DNA from: Pseudomonas sp. H3(2019)
GTDB taxonomy: Bacteria; Pseudomonadota; Gammaproteobacteria; Pseudomonadales; Pseudomonadaceae
Length of the DNA stretch: 64,000 nt
Direction: 5' to 3'
Assembly: GCF_007713465.1 (NCBI RefSeq)
Contig: NZ_VMSG01000009.1
Span: forward strand, 143,524 to 207,523
In this document: positions 46,449 through 56,127 of the stretch, in pieces
Layout: each line of letters starts with the position of its first letter
Position numbering within the stretch: the first letter of the stretch is position 1
Program-made: the position numbers and the translations under genes
The notes under the pieces: model-generated
Databases searched by the model: none
Told to the model about the DNA's origin: nothing
Seen by the model: only the letters and a program-made list of their open reading frames with translations

Positions 46449-47330
46449 CTACTTGCCGCTGGTCGTTGCCGGCCCGTTCCGAAACTGCTTGAGAAACGCA
46501 GCATCAGGCGTCAGTACCAACATCGGCTGACTGTCAGACAGCGCCTGACGGTAGGTCTGTAACGAGCGGTACAACTTGTAGAATTCCGGGTCTTTGCTGA
46601 ACGCCGCCGAAAGAATCTGGTTAGCCGCTGCATCGGCCTCACCATGAGTGATTGCCGACTGGCGCTGAACTTCGGACAGCAACACCGTGCGATCTCGGTC
46701 GGCCTTGGCCTGGATTTGCTGGGCCCATTCAAAGCCCTGCGCGCGCAGCTCCTTGGCTTCGCGCTGGCGCTCGGACTTCATCCGGTCGTAAATCGCCTGA
46801 CTGGCCTCCAGCGGCAGATCAGCGCGATGCAGACGCACCTCCGTCACCTCGATGCCGAGTGCGCGGGCCTTGTCGGCCACGTCTTTCTCGATGATCGCGA
46901 CTTCCTGCTGACGGGCCGGCGACAACAGCGAACGCAGCGATATCTCACCCAACTCACGGCGCAACGAGGAGCTGACCATTTGCGTCAGTTGAGCATTGGC
47001 TTGATCCAGGGTCCCGACAGCCTGATAAAACCGCAGCGGGTCGCTAATGCGAAAACGCGTATAGGTCTCGACCTCGATCCGCTTCTGATCGCCGAGAATC
47101 ACTTGCTCGGCCGGCGATGCCAGGGTTTGCAGACGGCTGTCGTAAAACACGATGGAGTCGCTGAACGGCACCTTGAACTTGAGCCCCGGCTCCCCGGCCA
47201 CGCCCATCGGTGCACCAAAGCGGATGATCAGTGCCTGTTGCGATTCATCGACGACATAGGCCGACGCGGCCAACGCCCAGAGCGCAATCGCGACGACCGC
47301 TGCGGCCAACCATTTGACGGTGCGGTTCAT
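46449..47330 (-). CDS. hflC: HflC-like SPFH membrane protein
   Basis: 293 aa: one N-terminal membrane anchor (about 8-25), then an SPFH/band 7 domain (VVDESQQALIIRFGAPMGVAGEPGLKFK) and a C-terminal coiled coil rich in Arg/Glu. HflK and HflC form a periplasmic cage around FtsH and limit its proteolysis. Its ATG overlaps the hflK stop by 4 bp. This copy sits beside a TerC gene and not beside hfq-hflX-hflK-hflC-purA, so it may be a paralogue of the main set. Confidence 0.88.
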   Translation of the reverse strand: MNRTVKWLAAAVVAIALWALAASAYVVDESQQALIIRFGAPMGVAGEPGLKFKVPFSDSIVFYDSRLQTLASPAEQVILGDQKRIEVETYTRFRISDPLRFYQAVGTLDQANAQLTQMVSSSLRRELGEISLRSLLSPARQQEVAIIEKDVADKARALGIEVTEVRLHRADLPLEASQAIYDRMKSERQREAKELRAQGFEWAQQIQAKADRDRTVLLSEVQRQSAITHGEADAAANQILSAAFSKDPEFYKLYRSLQTYRQALSDSQPMLVLTPDAAFLKQFRNGPATTSGK

Positions 47331-48361
47331 AGTCGGGCGTCCTTTTGCTGGGGTTTGCCAGGCTCGCTCAGCGGCATGTACGGCACCACCCCGGACATGC
47401 CCTTGCCGGAAGAATCGATGATGACTTTGGAGGCTTTTTTCAGGACTTCATCCATGCTCTCCATGTACAGCCGCCAGGCGGTGACGTCTTTGGATTGCAC
47501 GTAGCTGTTGTAGACCGAGAGAAACCGCTTGGCCTCGCCCTCGGCCAGGTTGCCGACCTGCGCCTGATAAGCTTCGGCTTCCTGAGTGATACGCGCCGCG
47601 TCGCCACGGGCACGGGGTATCACGTCATTGGCATAGGCTTCGGCTTCGTTGCGGGCGCGCTCCTGGTCGGCGCGGGCTCGCTGCACATCGTTGAACGCAT
47701 CGATCACCTGCGGCGGCGGATCGACCCGTTGCAATTGCACCTGGGTGATGAGAATCCCCGCCTGTTCGCGGTCCAGCAATTGCTGCAGCAAGTCGCGGGT
47801 TTCATCGGCGATCTGCGCACGCTTGTCAGACATCACCGACTGAATCGGCGTACGCCCAATCACCTCGCGCAGCGCGCTTTCGGCCGCGAGTTTCACCGAG
47901 CGCTCCGGGTCGCTGATTTTGAACAGGTAGAGTCGCGCGTCCTTGATTCGCCAAAACACCGTGCAATCGGCTTCGACGATGTTTTCGTCACCGGTGAGCA
48001 TCTGCTTGTCGCGCGCGCCATTGGTCGCAGCGCTCTGCACACTGGTACTGGTGCCCAGTTGCAACTGATTGACCTGAGTGATCTTGGGTAACAGGACGGT
48101 TTCGACAGGATAGGGCAAGTGATAGTGCAGCCCGGATTCGGCGGTCTGCTGCCAGCGCCCGAAGCGCAGCACAATGCCCTGTTCATCCGGCTGAACCTTG
48201 TAGATGCCGGAGCTGATCCAGGCCAGTAAAAGCAGCCCGCCGATCAGTGCCAGTCCCCGTCCGCCGAGATCCATCACGGCCAGGTCGTAGCCCATTCGCT
48301 TGAGCAGCCGACGCATCGGACTGACGGGCTCGACAGGAGCAAAGGCGGGACTATCGGTCAT
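47327..48361 (-). CDS. hflK: HflK-like SPFH membrane protein
   Basis: 344 aa: anchor at about 35-55 (GLALIGGLLLLAWISSGIYKV), SPFH domain with QPDEQGIVLRFGRW, and the long helical segment RARADQERARNEAEAYANDVIPRARGDA typical of HflK. ATG 48361 has GGAG seven bases upstream; an earlier in-frame start would add an unlikely Cys-rich leader. Operon with hflC and probably the TerC fusion. About 75 residues shorter than typical E. coli HflK, lacking its Gly-rich N-terminus, which again suggests a paralogue. Confidence 0.87.
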   Translation of the reverse strand: MTDSPAFAPVEPVSPMRRLLKRMGYDLAVMDLGGRGLALIGGLLLLAWISSGIYKVQPDEQGIVLRFGRWQQTAESGLHYHLPYPVETVLLPKITQVNQLQLGTSTSVQSAATNGARDKQMLTGDENIVEADCTVFWRIKDARLYLFKISDPERSVKLAAESALREVIGRTPIQSVMSDKRAQIADETRDLLQQLLDREQAGILITQVQLQRVDPPPQVIDAFNDVQRARADQERARNEAEAYANDVIPRARGDAARITQEAEAYQAQVGNLAEGEAKRFLSVYNSYVQSKDVTAWRLYMESMDEVLKKASKVIIDSSGKGMSGVVPYMPLSEPGKPQQKDARL

Positions 48362-48532
48362 GCAATGGCTCCATGTCGTCAAATGACGAGCGCCCATTCG
48401 GGGGCGCCAAGGCGCGCAGAGTACCTGAACCCAAAACCGCGAAAATGAAAACTCTGTCATGTTCGCTGTACAAAAAACGCTCAACTGCTGCCAGGCCTTG
48501 GCTGCTCTGGCTCGTAGCCAACTGCACGCACC

Positions 48533-49041
48533 TTATCCACAGCCCCGTCCACAGTCTTTGGGGGCAAGTGCAAACCTTGAGACGCGCGATCTACAAGGCT
48601 TTGCGGGCAGATCTGAAAGTTTTTTGCTTGACCTGGGCACTGACAAGTGTAGCCAGCGTCGGTCGGTGCGACCGAGCAGTCACCGAGACGATGGCTACAC
48701 GCCAGTCATTACGGCCCTTTGCCGAGTCTTTCCAGAGTTTAACCACAGACTTATCCACAGGCTGCGCAACGACTGTTCAGCCGCCGGGCAGCGGCAACAA
48801 AAAGGTTGACAAGGCTTACTCAAGGCCGCTGAAAAATGCCTGATCAAAAAACAACCACAACCCTGCAAGCCATGCCGTTAAAGGCCTTCAAGCAGTTGCT
48901 CCCATGTTACCCACAGCCAGTTCCACAGCAAACGGGGACAAGTCAAAACTGTGGAAAAACAGCTATTTGCAGCGGCTTTATGTCGCGCTTTAACAGGTTG
49001 CGAATATTGTTTTCCACAATTCCCAGATTGGATTGTGGATA
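48533..49041. promoter_or_regulatory. Cluster of DnaA-box-like 9-mers
   Basis: Exact TTATCCACA at 48533-48541 and 48751-48759; one mismatch at 48739-48747 (TTAACCACA), 48907-48915 (TTACCCACA), 49010-49018 (TTTTCCACA) and, on the minus strand, 48950-48958 (TTTTCCACA) and near 49034-49042 (CTATCCACA). Seven close matches in about 510 bp of non-coding DNA. This is not oriC by gene context (no dnaA, rpmH). A DnaA-titration or regulatory site is possible. Confidence 0.5.
48647..48700. repeat. Long inverted repeat with nested hairpin
   Basis: GTGTAGCCA (48647-48655) pairs with TGGCTACAC (48692-48700); inside lies the hairpin CGGTCG-GTG-CGACCG (48660-48674). It could be a structured RNA element or a protein-bound cruciform inside the DnaA-box cluster. 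Confidence 0.6.
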
Positions 49042-49054
49042 GCGGCCGGAAGCT

Positions 49055-49160
49055 CTCGTTCCCACGCTCTGCGTGGGAATGTAGCCGGTGACGCTCTGCG
49101 TCACAAAAGCGGACGCAGAGCATCCGGAGAGGCGTTCCCACGCAGAGCGTGGGAACGATC
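49055..49160. repeat. Structured repeat, GTTCCCACGC family (long form)
   Basis: Outer arms CTCGTTCCCACGC and GCGTGGGAACGATC enclose GTGACGCTCTGCGTCAC and GGACGCAGAGCATCC segments. It lies 18 bp past the livF stop. Confidence 0.85.
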
Positions 49161-49177
49161 AGCAGCATCAAGCAGAG

Positions 49178-49890
<713 letters not shown>

Positions 49891-49894
<4 letters not shown>

Positions 49895-50766
49895 ACCAGC
49901 TCCTCTTCATCAGCACCCAGGTAGGCGGCAATCACTTTCGGATCGTTGCGGATCGCTTGCGGGTTACCCTCGGCGATCACGTTGCCGTGGTCCAGCACCA
50001 CGATGTGGTCGGAAATGCTCATTACCATGCCCATGTCGTGTTCAATCAGCACCACCGTAATGTCGTGGTCGTCGCGCAGATGCCGAATCATCGCGCTGAG
50101 CGCTTCGGTTTCCTGCGGGTTGAGGCCCGCCGCCGGTTCGTCCAGGCAAATGATCTTGGGCCGGGTGCACATGGCCCGGGCGATTTCCAGGCGGCGCTGC
50201 TGACCGTAGGACAGCTCACCGGCCAGGCGGTTGGCGCAGTCCACCAGATCGACCACCTCCAGCCAGTAGAAGGCATGGTCCAGGGCATCGCTTTCGGCCT
50301 TGCGGTAGCCTTTGGTGTTGAGAATGCCGGACACCAGGTTACGGTTGACCCACATGTGCTGAGCCACCAGCAGGTTCTCGATCACCGACATTTCCCTGAA
50401 CAGGCGAATGTTCTGGAAGGTCCGCGCCAGGCCGGCGCGGTTGATCAGGTGCGTACCGCCGAACATCTTGTAGTGCAGGCGATTGACGAAGCGTTTCGGT
50501 GAAACGAAATCGGTCGCCTTGAACGGTTCCCCGAGCATCTTGATGACGTTGGTTTTGACACCCCGGGTGTTCAGTTCGATATGCCCGCCAGAGGCTTTGT
50601 AGAAACCGGTCAGGCAGTTGAACACCGTGGTCTTGCCCGCACCGTTGGGGCCGATCAACGCGAAGATCGAGTTACGCTTGACCTTCAGGCTGACGTCGCT
50701 CAGGGCTTTGATGCCGCCGAAGTGCATCATCAGGTTCTCTACCGAGAGAATGACTTCATCGCTCAT
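49891..50766 (-). CDS. livG: Branched-chain amino acid ABC transporter ATPase LivG-type
   Basis: 291 aa. Walker A GPNGAGKTT, signature LSYGQQRRLEIARAM and Walker B IICLDEPAAGLNP; NRAGLARTFQNIRLFREMSVIENL is typical of LivG/BraF. Overlaps livM by 4 bp and livF by 4 bp, so the operon is translationally coupled. Confidence 0.94.
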
Positions 50767-52061
50767 GACGCGCTCCTCTCAGTCAAGGCACCCTTACGCG
50801 GGGTCACGCCGGTACGGCTGATACGAATCAGGCCGCGCGGTTTCCAGATCATCATCAACACCATGAGAATGCCGAACAGCAACACGCGGTATTCGGCGAA
50901 GCCACGCAGCAGTTCCGGGGCGACGGTCAGCACGAACGCGGCGATCACCACGCCGACGGTCGAGCCCATGCCGCCGAGTACGACGATGGCAAGGATCAAC
51001 GCCGACTCGAAGAAGGTGAACGAGGTCGGGTTGACGAAACCTTGATAGCTGGCGAAAAACACACCCGCCAGACCGGCTGTGGAAGCCCCCAGGGTAAAGG
51101 CCGACAGCTTGACCAGTACGTGGTTGAGGCCCATGGCGCGGCAGGCGATTTCATCTTCGCGCAAGGCCTCCCAGGCACGCCCGACCGGCATTCGGGTCAG
51201 GCGATGCTTGATGTACAGCACCAGCATCACGACGAGGAACAACACGGCATAGATGAACATGAACTTGATGTTCGGGTTGTATTCGGTCCCGAAGAATTCA
51301 TGGAAGGGTATCCCGCCATCCTTCGCCACACGCGTGAACTCGATACCGAAAAACGACGGTGATGGCACCGGCATGCCGTTAGGCCCGCCCGTGAAGGACA
51401 GCCAGTTGGTCAGTATCAGGCGAATGATTTCACCGAAGCCCAGGGTCACGATGGCCAGATAGTCACCGTGCATGCGCAACACCGGAAAGCCGAGGATGCA
51501 TCCGGCCATCGCCGCCATGAGTGCCGACAGCGGCAACACGGTCCAGAAGCCCAGGCCAAGGTAGTGATAACCCAGTGCCAGGCCATACGCACCGATGGCG
51601 TAGAACGCCACATAACCCAGGTCGAGCAGACCTGCCAGACCGACCACGATATTCAGGCCAAGGCCCAGTAACACGTAGATCAAGCCCAGGATCACCACCG
51701 TCAGCAGGTACTTGTCGGCGAAGACCGGGAACACGATAGCGATCACGATCAACGCCGGAATGATGAAGCGCAGCCGCGACTTGAAATCAGGTGCCAGCAC
51801 ATGCACGCCGGAGCCGACGATTTCGAAGCGTTGCTGAACCTTCTCACCCTTGGCCGTCTGCATGAACAGGCTCAAGGCAAGACGCCCGAGCATCACCGCC
51901 CCGACCATCCAGGCCACACGCGTCGGTTGCAGATTGTAGCTATAACCTTCAAGCACTACGCCCACGATCGGGCCGAAGACAATCAGGGCAATCAACCCGG
52001 CCAGAACCGTGTCGATCAGGCTTTTTTTCACATCGATAGGTTTGTTATTAGTGTCGGACAT
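50763..52061 (-). CDS. livM: Branched-chain amino acid ABC permease LivM-type
   Basis: 432 aa inner-membrane permease with about ten segments and an N-terminal extension of roughly 110 residues, common in Pseudomonas LivM/BraE. Family core: GLGLNIVVGLAGLLDLGYVAFYAIGAY and GRAWEALREDEIACRAMGLN, the EAA-like loop that meets the ATPases. Two bases after livH. Confidence 0.94.
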   Translation of the reverse strand: MSDTNNKPIDVKKSLIDTVLAGLIALIVFGPIVGVVLEGYSYNLQPTRVAWMVGAVMLGRLALSLFMQTAKGEKVQQRFEIVGSGVHVLAPDFKSRLRFIIPALIVIAIVFPVFADKYLLTVVILGLIYVLLGLGLNIVVGLAGLLDLGYVAFYAIGAYGLALGYHYLGLGFWTVLPLSALMAAMAGCILGFPVLRMHGDYLAIVTLGFGEIIRLILTNWLSFTGGPNGMPVPSPSFFGIEFTRVAKDGGIPFHEFFGTEYNPNIKFMFIYAVLFLVVMLVLYIKHRLTRMPVGRAWEALREDEIACRAMGLNHVLVKLSAFTLGASTAGLAGVFFASYQGFVNPTSFTFFESALILAIVVLGGMGSTVGVVIAAFVLTVAPELLRGFAEYRVLLFGILMVLMMIWKPRGLIRISRTGVTPRKGALTERSAS

Positions 52062-52063
52062 GC

Positions 52064-52981
<918 letters not shown>

Positions 52982-53112
52982 GCACTCTCACTAACTCGAG
53001 AGGCCACCGCGAACCCGGTGTCGATGAGCCCTTGTGAGGCGCACCTGGCCAGGTTCATGTGGCTCAGAAGAAAAATACCGGGTCGGCATGGTTGCAGAAC
53101 CCATGACTCAAG

Positions 53113-53144
53113 CCGGGCCCCACGAAGGATATCGAGAGGCCCGG
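53113..53144 (-). terminator. Hairpin between binding-protein gene and livH
   Basis: Arms CCGGGCC (53113-53119) and GGCCCGG (53138-53144), 20 bp after the binding-protein stop, no T-tract. It likely protects or attenuates the message so that more binding protein than permease is made; it is not a full terminator. Confidence 0.5.
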
Positions 53145-53163
53145 ACCTGGCGGTGCGCTTATC

Positions 53164-54297
53164 TCACTTCTGTTTGTCCAGCTGGTGGTATTTGCCCGCG
53201 GCATCCCACTGGTAAACCACGTAGTCGGAGATTTTCAGGTCGCCCTTGCTATCCCATTCCTTCTTGCCCATCACGGTTTCCACCGGGTGCGCCTTGAGCC
53301 ATTTGGCGGCTTCTTCACCTTTGTTCGACTTGGCGCCGTTGAAGCCGGCAGCCAGGGCTTGCACCGAGGCGTAGGCGTACAGGGTGTAGCCTTCAGGCTC
53401 GTAACCGGATTTGCGGAAGGTATCCACGACAGCCTTGCTGTCTGGAATCAGGCGCGGGTCAGCGCCGAAGGTCATGTACACGCCGTCGACGTAAGGAGCA
53501 CCACCGGCAGTCGTGACCATTTCGTCGGTGACGATGCCATCATCGGACATGAACTTGACGTCTTTCAGGCCTTGCTCACGCAGTTGGTGCACCAGTGGAC
53601 CGGCTTCCGGGTGCAGGCCACCGAAGTAAAGGACATCAGCCCCTACCGAACGGACCTTGGTGATCAGGGCACTGAAATCTTTCTCGCCGCGGGTCAGGCC
53701 TTCTTCAAGAACCGGTTTCACGCCACGCGCGGTCAGCTGCTTGGCCGTTGCGTCCGCCAGGCCTTTACCGTAGGTGTCCTTGTCGTTGATGACGGCAACT
53801 TTCTTGCCTTTCAGGACGTCGACAATGTAGTTGCCCGCGACGATACCTTGCTGGTCATCACGTCCGCACATACGCATCATGGCGGGCAGGCCGCGCTCGG
53901 TGACCGTCGGGTTGGTAGAGCCCGGGGTGATTGCGATGATGCCGGCGTCGGAGTAGACCTCGGAAGCCGGGATAGTCGACGACGAGCAGAAGTGCCCGAC
54001 CACGCCGATCACCTTGTCCTGGACCATTTTGTTCGCGACGGCTACAGCCTGTTTCGGTTCGCAGGCGTCATCGCCCTGGACCAGTACGATTTTTTCGCCG
54101 TTGATGCCGCCCTTGGCGTTGATTGCATCCGCCGCCGCTTGCGCGCCTTTCATGTATTGCAAGCCGAAGGAAGCGCTAGGACCGGTCATCGGACCTGCCA
54201 CACCAAGTTTGACATCCGCCTGAACAAACGAAGAAACACCCAATGCAGTAGCAACTGCGAGTGCCAGAAAACCTTTCCTGTAAAACGTCTGCGACAT
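53164..54297 (-). CDS. Branched-chain amino acid ABC transporter substrate-binding protein
   Basis: 377 aa periplasmic binding protein. Signal peptide to about residue 27 (FVQA|DVKLGV), then the Peripla_BP_6 fold: GPMTGPSASFGLQYMKGAQAAADAINAKGG, DDACEPKQAVAVANKM and GHFCSSSTIPASEVY, close to BraC/LivJ. Two Cys (DDACEP and GHFCSS) match the disulphide of LivJ. The operon resembles braCDEFG, so leucine, isoleucine, valine or alanine are likely ligands. It is not UrtA (urea) by these motifs. CAGGAG precedes the ATG. Confidence 0.92.
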   Translation of the reverse strand: MSQTFYRKGFLALAVATALGVSSFVQADVKLGVAGPMTGPSASFGLQYMKGAQAAADAINAKGGINGEKIVLVQGDDACEPKQAVAVANKMVQDKVIGVVGHFCSSSTIPASEVYSDAGIIAITPGSTNPTVTERGLPAMMRMCGRDDQQGIVAGNYIVDVLKGKKVAVINDKDTYGKGLADATAKQLTARGVKPVLEEGLTRGEKDFSALITKVRSVGADVLYFGGLHPEAGPLVHQLREQGLKDVKFMSDDGIVTDEMVTTAGGAPYVDGVYMTFGADPRLIPDSKAVVDTFRKSGYEPEGYTLYAYASVQALAAGFNGAKSNKGEEAAKWLKAHPVETVMGKKEWDSKGDLKISDYVVYQWDAAGKYHQLDKQK

Positions 54298-54679
54298 GTG
54301 ATGGTGCTCCTGAGGTTTTTTTAGTTAGCACAGCAACTTCAGCGGAAGCTTTGATTCAGCTACAAGCGCAGAGCAAGTGGCGTGCCATCGGTTTTTTATT
54401 CTTCAAAAAGTCGCTGCTTTATTGTTATTTCGACTGTTTCGAGCCCTTTTTCATTGGGCGTGCAACCGTCTAAACCGCGGAAGGTGAAACCATTTATTTT
54501 CTGAGGCGCAACCCTAGCGCGCCATCATTGCAACCGCGGCGCCAAACGACGTGCAACCAGCCTGTAACAACGTGCGTCACCGAACTGCACACTGCTGGTG
54601 CGCAACTGCTACAAACCCGCACCATTACAGGCTAGTCGCTGCGCCAAAAAGCGCCGCTTCGCGCAACATATTTCCTTGA
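54298..54679. other. 382-bp gap upstream of the amino acid transporter
   Basis: No gene seen. The stretch 54310-54500 is relatively AT-rich and probably carries the transporter promoter on the minus strand; near 54640-54665 GC-rich complementary bits past the amaA stop may slow transcription, but no clear terminator was found. Confidence 0.5.
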
Positions 54680-55963
54680 TCAGATGACAATCCGCAGGCA
54701 CTGGCCCGCGTGATAGAGCGAAAAACCGGCCTCGTACAGACAACTGCGCAGGCCCACCCCGGCCAGTGGCTGCATGGGTGCGAAGGGAATCGGTAGCGCC
54801 TGAGGATTTCCGTTACACAAATAATCGGCAAAGGCTTTACCGACTACCGTGCCCGTGGTCACACCACGGCCGTTGTAACCGGTGACGGCCACTAAACCGG
54901 GCGCCGGCTCGAACAAGCGCATCAAGTGATCGGGGGTAAAAGCAATGCAACCGGTCCAGGAGCATTCCCAGTCCACCGGTTTGAGGTAGGGGAAATAATG
55001 CTGCTGAACCCGGTCGGCCCAGGCCTTGAGGAACCAGGTGGGTTTCTGATTGCCGTTGCCCAGGCTGCCGAGCAACAACCGGCCGTCTTTGTCGCGACGG
55101 ATACTGCTGAGTACCTGACGGGTGTCCCAGGAACCCTGGCCGCCGGGCAGGATCAGTTGCGCGGCTTCTTCGGTCAGCGGCTTTGATGCCACCTGATAGT
55201 AATAACCGGGGAAAAAACTGCGCCGCAGTTCAGTCCAGTCGCCTTCGGTGTAGGCGTTGGAAGCGATCACCACCTGCTCGGCCATGACCGAACCGGCGTC
55301 GGTTTGCACCGACCAGCGTTGGCCCTGACGTTCAAGCCGGGTCACCGCTGAATGATCGAAGAGCTGCCCTCCCAGGTCCGCAGCAGCCTTGGCCAGACCG
55401 CTGGTGTAGGCCATCGGATTGAGCGTGCCGGCACGGCGGTCGAGCAACGCGGCGGCAATCTTTTTGGTCCCGGTGGCCTGCTCGCACGCCGCACCGGTCA
55501 GCAACTCCACGGGCGCGCCGCGGCGCTTCCATTGTTCTTCACGACTGCGCAGATCGGCTTCGCCACGGGCGTTGTGCGCCATGTGCAGCGTGCCTTCGCG
55601 GCGTAGCTGGCAATCGATGGTGTATTTGTCGATCAGGCTGAACACCAGCGAAGGCGCCGCGCCGAGCATGCGATTGAGCTGGCTGCCGATCGCTTCGCCG
55701 AACCCGGCTTCGATCTCGTCCGGGGGAATCCACATCCCGGCATTCACCAACCCGACGTTACGCCCCGAACCGCCCTGCCCGCAGCGCTTGGCCTCGAGCA
55801 CGCAGACACTTTTACCCTGTTCCAGCAAATGCACCGCCGCTGACAAACCGGTAAAACCGGCGCCGATCACGCAGACGTCCGCCGTCACCTCGCCCTTGAG
55901 CGTCGCCCGGTCAGGCCGTTGCGGCGTCAGTTTTTCCCATAAGCATTCTTCGCGTAACGGCAT
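54680..55963 (-). CDS. amaA: L-pipecolate oxidase (FAD-dependent) AmaA
   Basis: 427 aa, matching the size of P. putida AmaA. FAD motif VCVIGAGFTGLSAAVHLLEQG near residue 30, SGRNVGLVNAGMW after it, and C-terminal GLVAVTGYNGRGVTTGTVVGKAFADYL of the DAO fold. AmaA oxidises L-pipecolate to piperideine-6-carboxylate in D-lysine breakdown. The neighbouring amaB and LysR gene reproduce the P. putida order PP_5257-5259. ATG 55963 is chosen; the longer frame runs into repeat sequence. Confidence 0.85.
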   Translation of the reverse strand: MPLREECLWEKLTPQRPDRATLKGEVTADVCVIGAGFTGLSAAVHLLEQGKSVCVLEAKRCGQGGSGRNVGLVNAGMWIPPDEIEAGFGEAIGSQLNRMLGAAPSLVFSLIDKYTIDCQLRREGTLHMAHNARGEADLRSREEQWKRRGAPVELLTGAACEQATGTKKIAAALLDRRAGTLNPMAYTSGLAKAAADLGGQLFDHSAVTRLERQGQRWSVQTDAGSVMAEQVVIASNAYTEGDWTELRRSFFPGYYYQVASKPLTEEAAQLILPGGQGSWDTRQVLSSIRRDKDGRLLLGSLGNGNQKPTWFLKAWADRVQQHYFPYLKPVDWECSWTGCIAFTPDHLMRLFEPAPGLVAVTGYNGRGVTTGTVVGKAFADYLCNGNPQALPIPFAPMQPLAGVGLRSCLYEAGFSLYHAGQCLRIVI

Positions 55964-56008
55964 CGCCAGACTCCGAAAATGTAAGCCCAACCAAAAACGA
56001 CGCAGCCT

Positions 56009-56118
56009 GATCGTTCCCATGCTCTGCGTGGGAATGCCTCACCGGACGCTCTGCGTCCGCTCTTGATGTGACGCGGAGCGTCACGGGCTGCATTCCTTTG
56101 CTGCGCGTGGGAACAATC
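56009..56118. repeat. Structured repeat, GTTCCCACGC family (long form)
   Basis: Arms GATCGTTCCCATGC and GCGTGGGAACAATC with inner GGACGCTCTGCGTCC and GTGACGCGGAGCGTCAC hairpins, filling most of the space between amaB and amaA. Confidence 0.83.
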
Positions 56119-56127
56119 ATCCGGGGC

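Larger units (their letters stand above)
48362..49177. other. 816-bp gene-free region with DnaA-box-like cluster and a long hairpin
   Basis: No convincing gene in any frame. From 48533 to 49041 it contains repeated TTATCCACA-like 9-mers in both orientations, an inverted repeat at 48647-48700, and at the right end a structured repeat (49055-49160). It separates the divergent hflK and the 3' end of livF. Confidence 0.7.

Noticed and set aside
48373..48843. Open frames in the gap after hflK
   Set aside because: Translations are low quality and overlap the DnaA-like boxes and the inverted repeat; no ribosome sites.
48533..49041. Replication origin (oriC)
   Set aside because: Pseudomonas oriC lies by dnaA and rpmH; neither is here, and there is no AT-rich unwinding region of the usual type.
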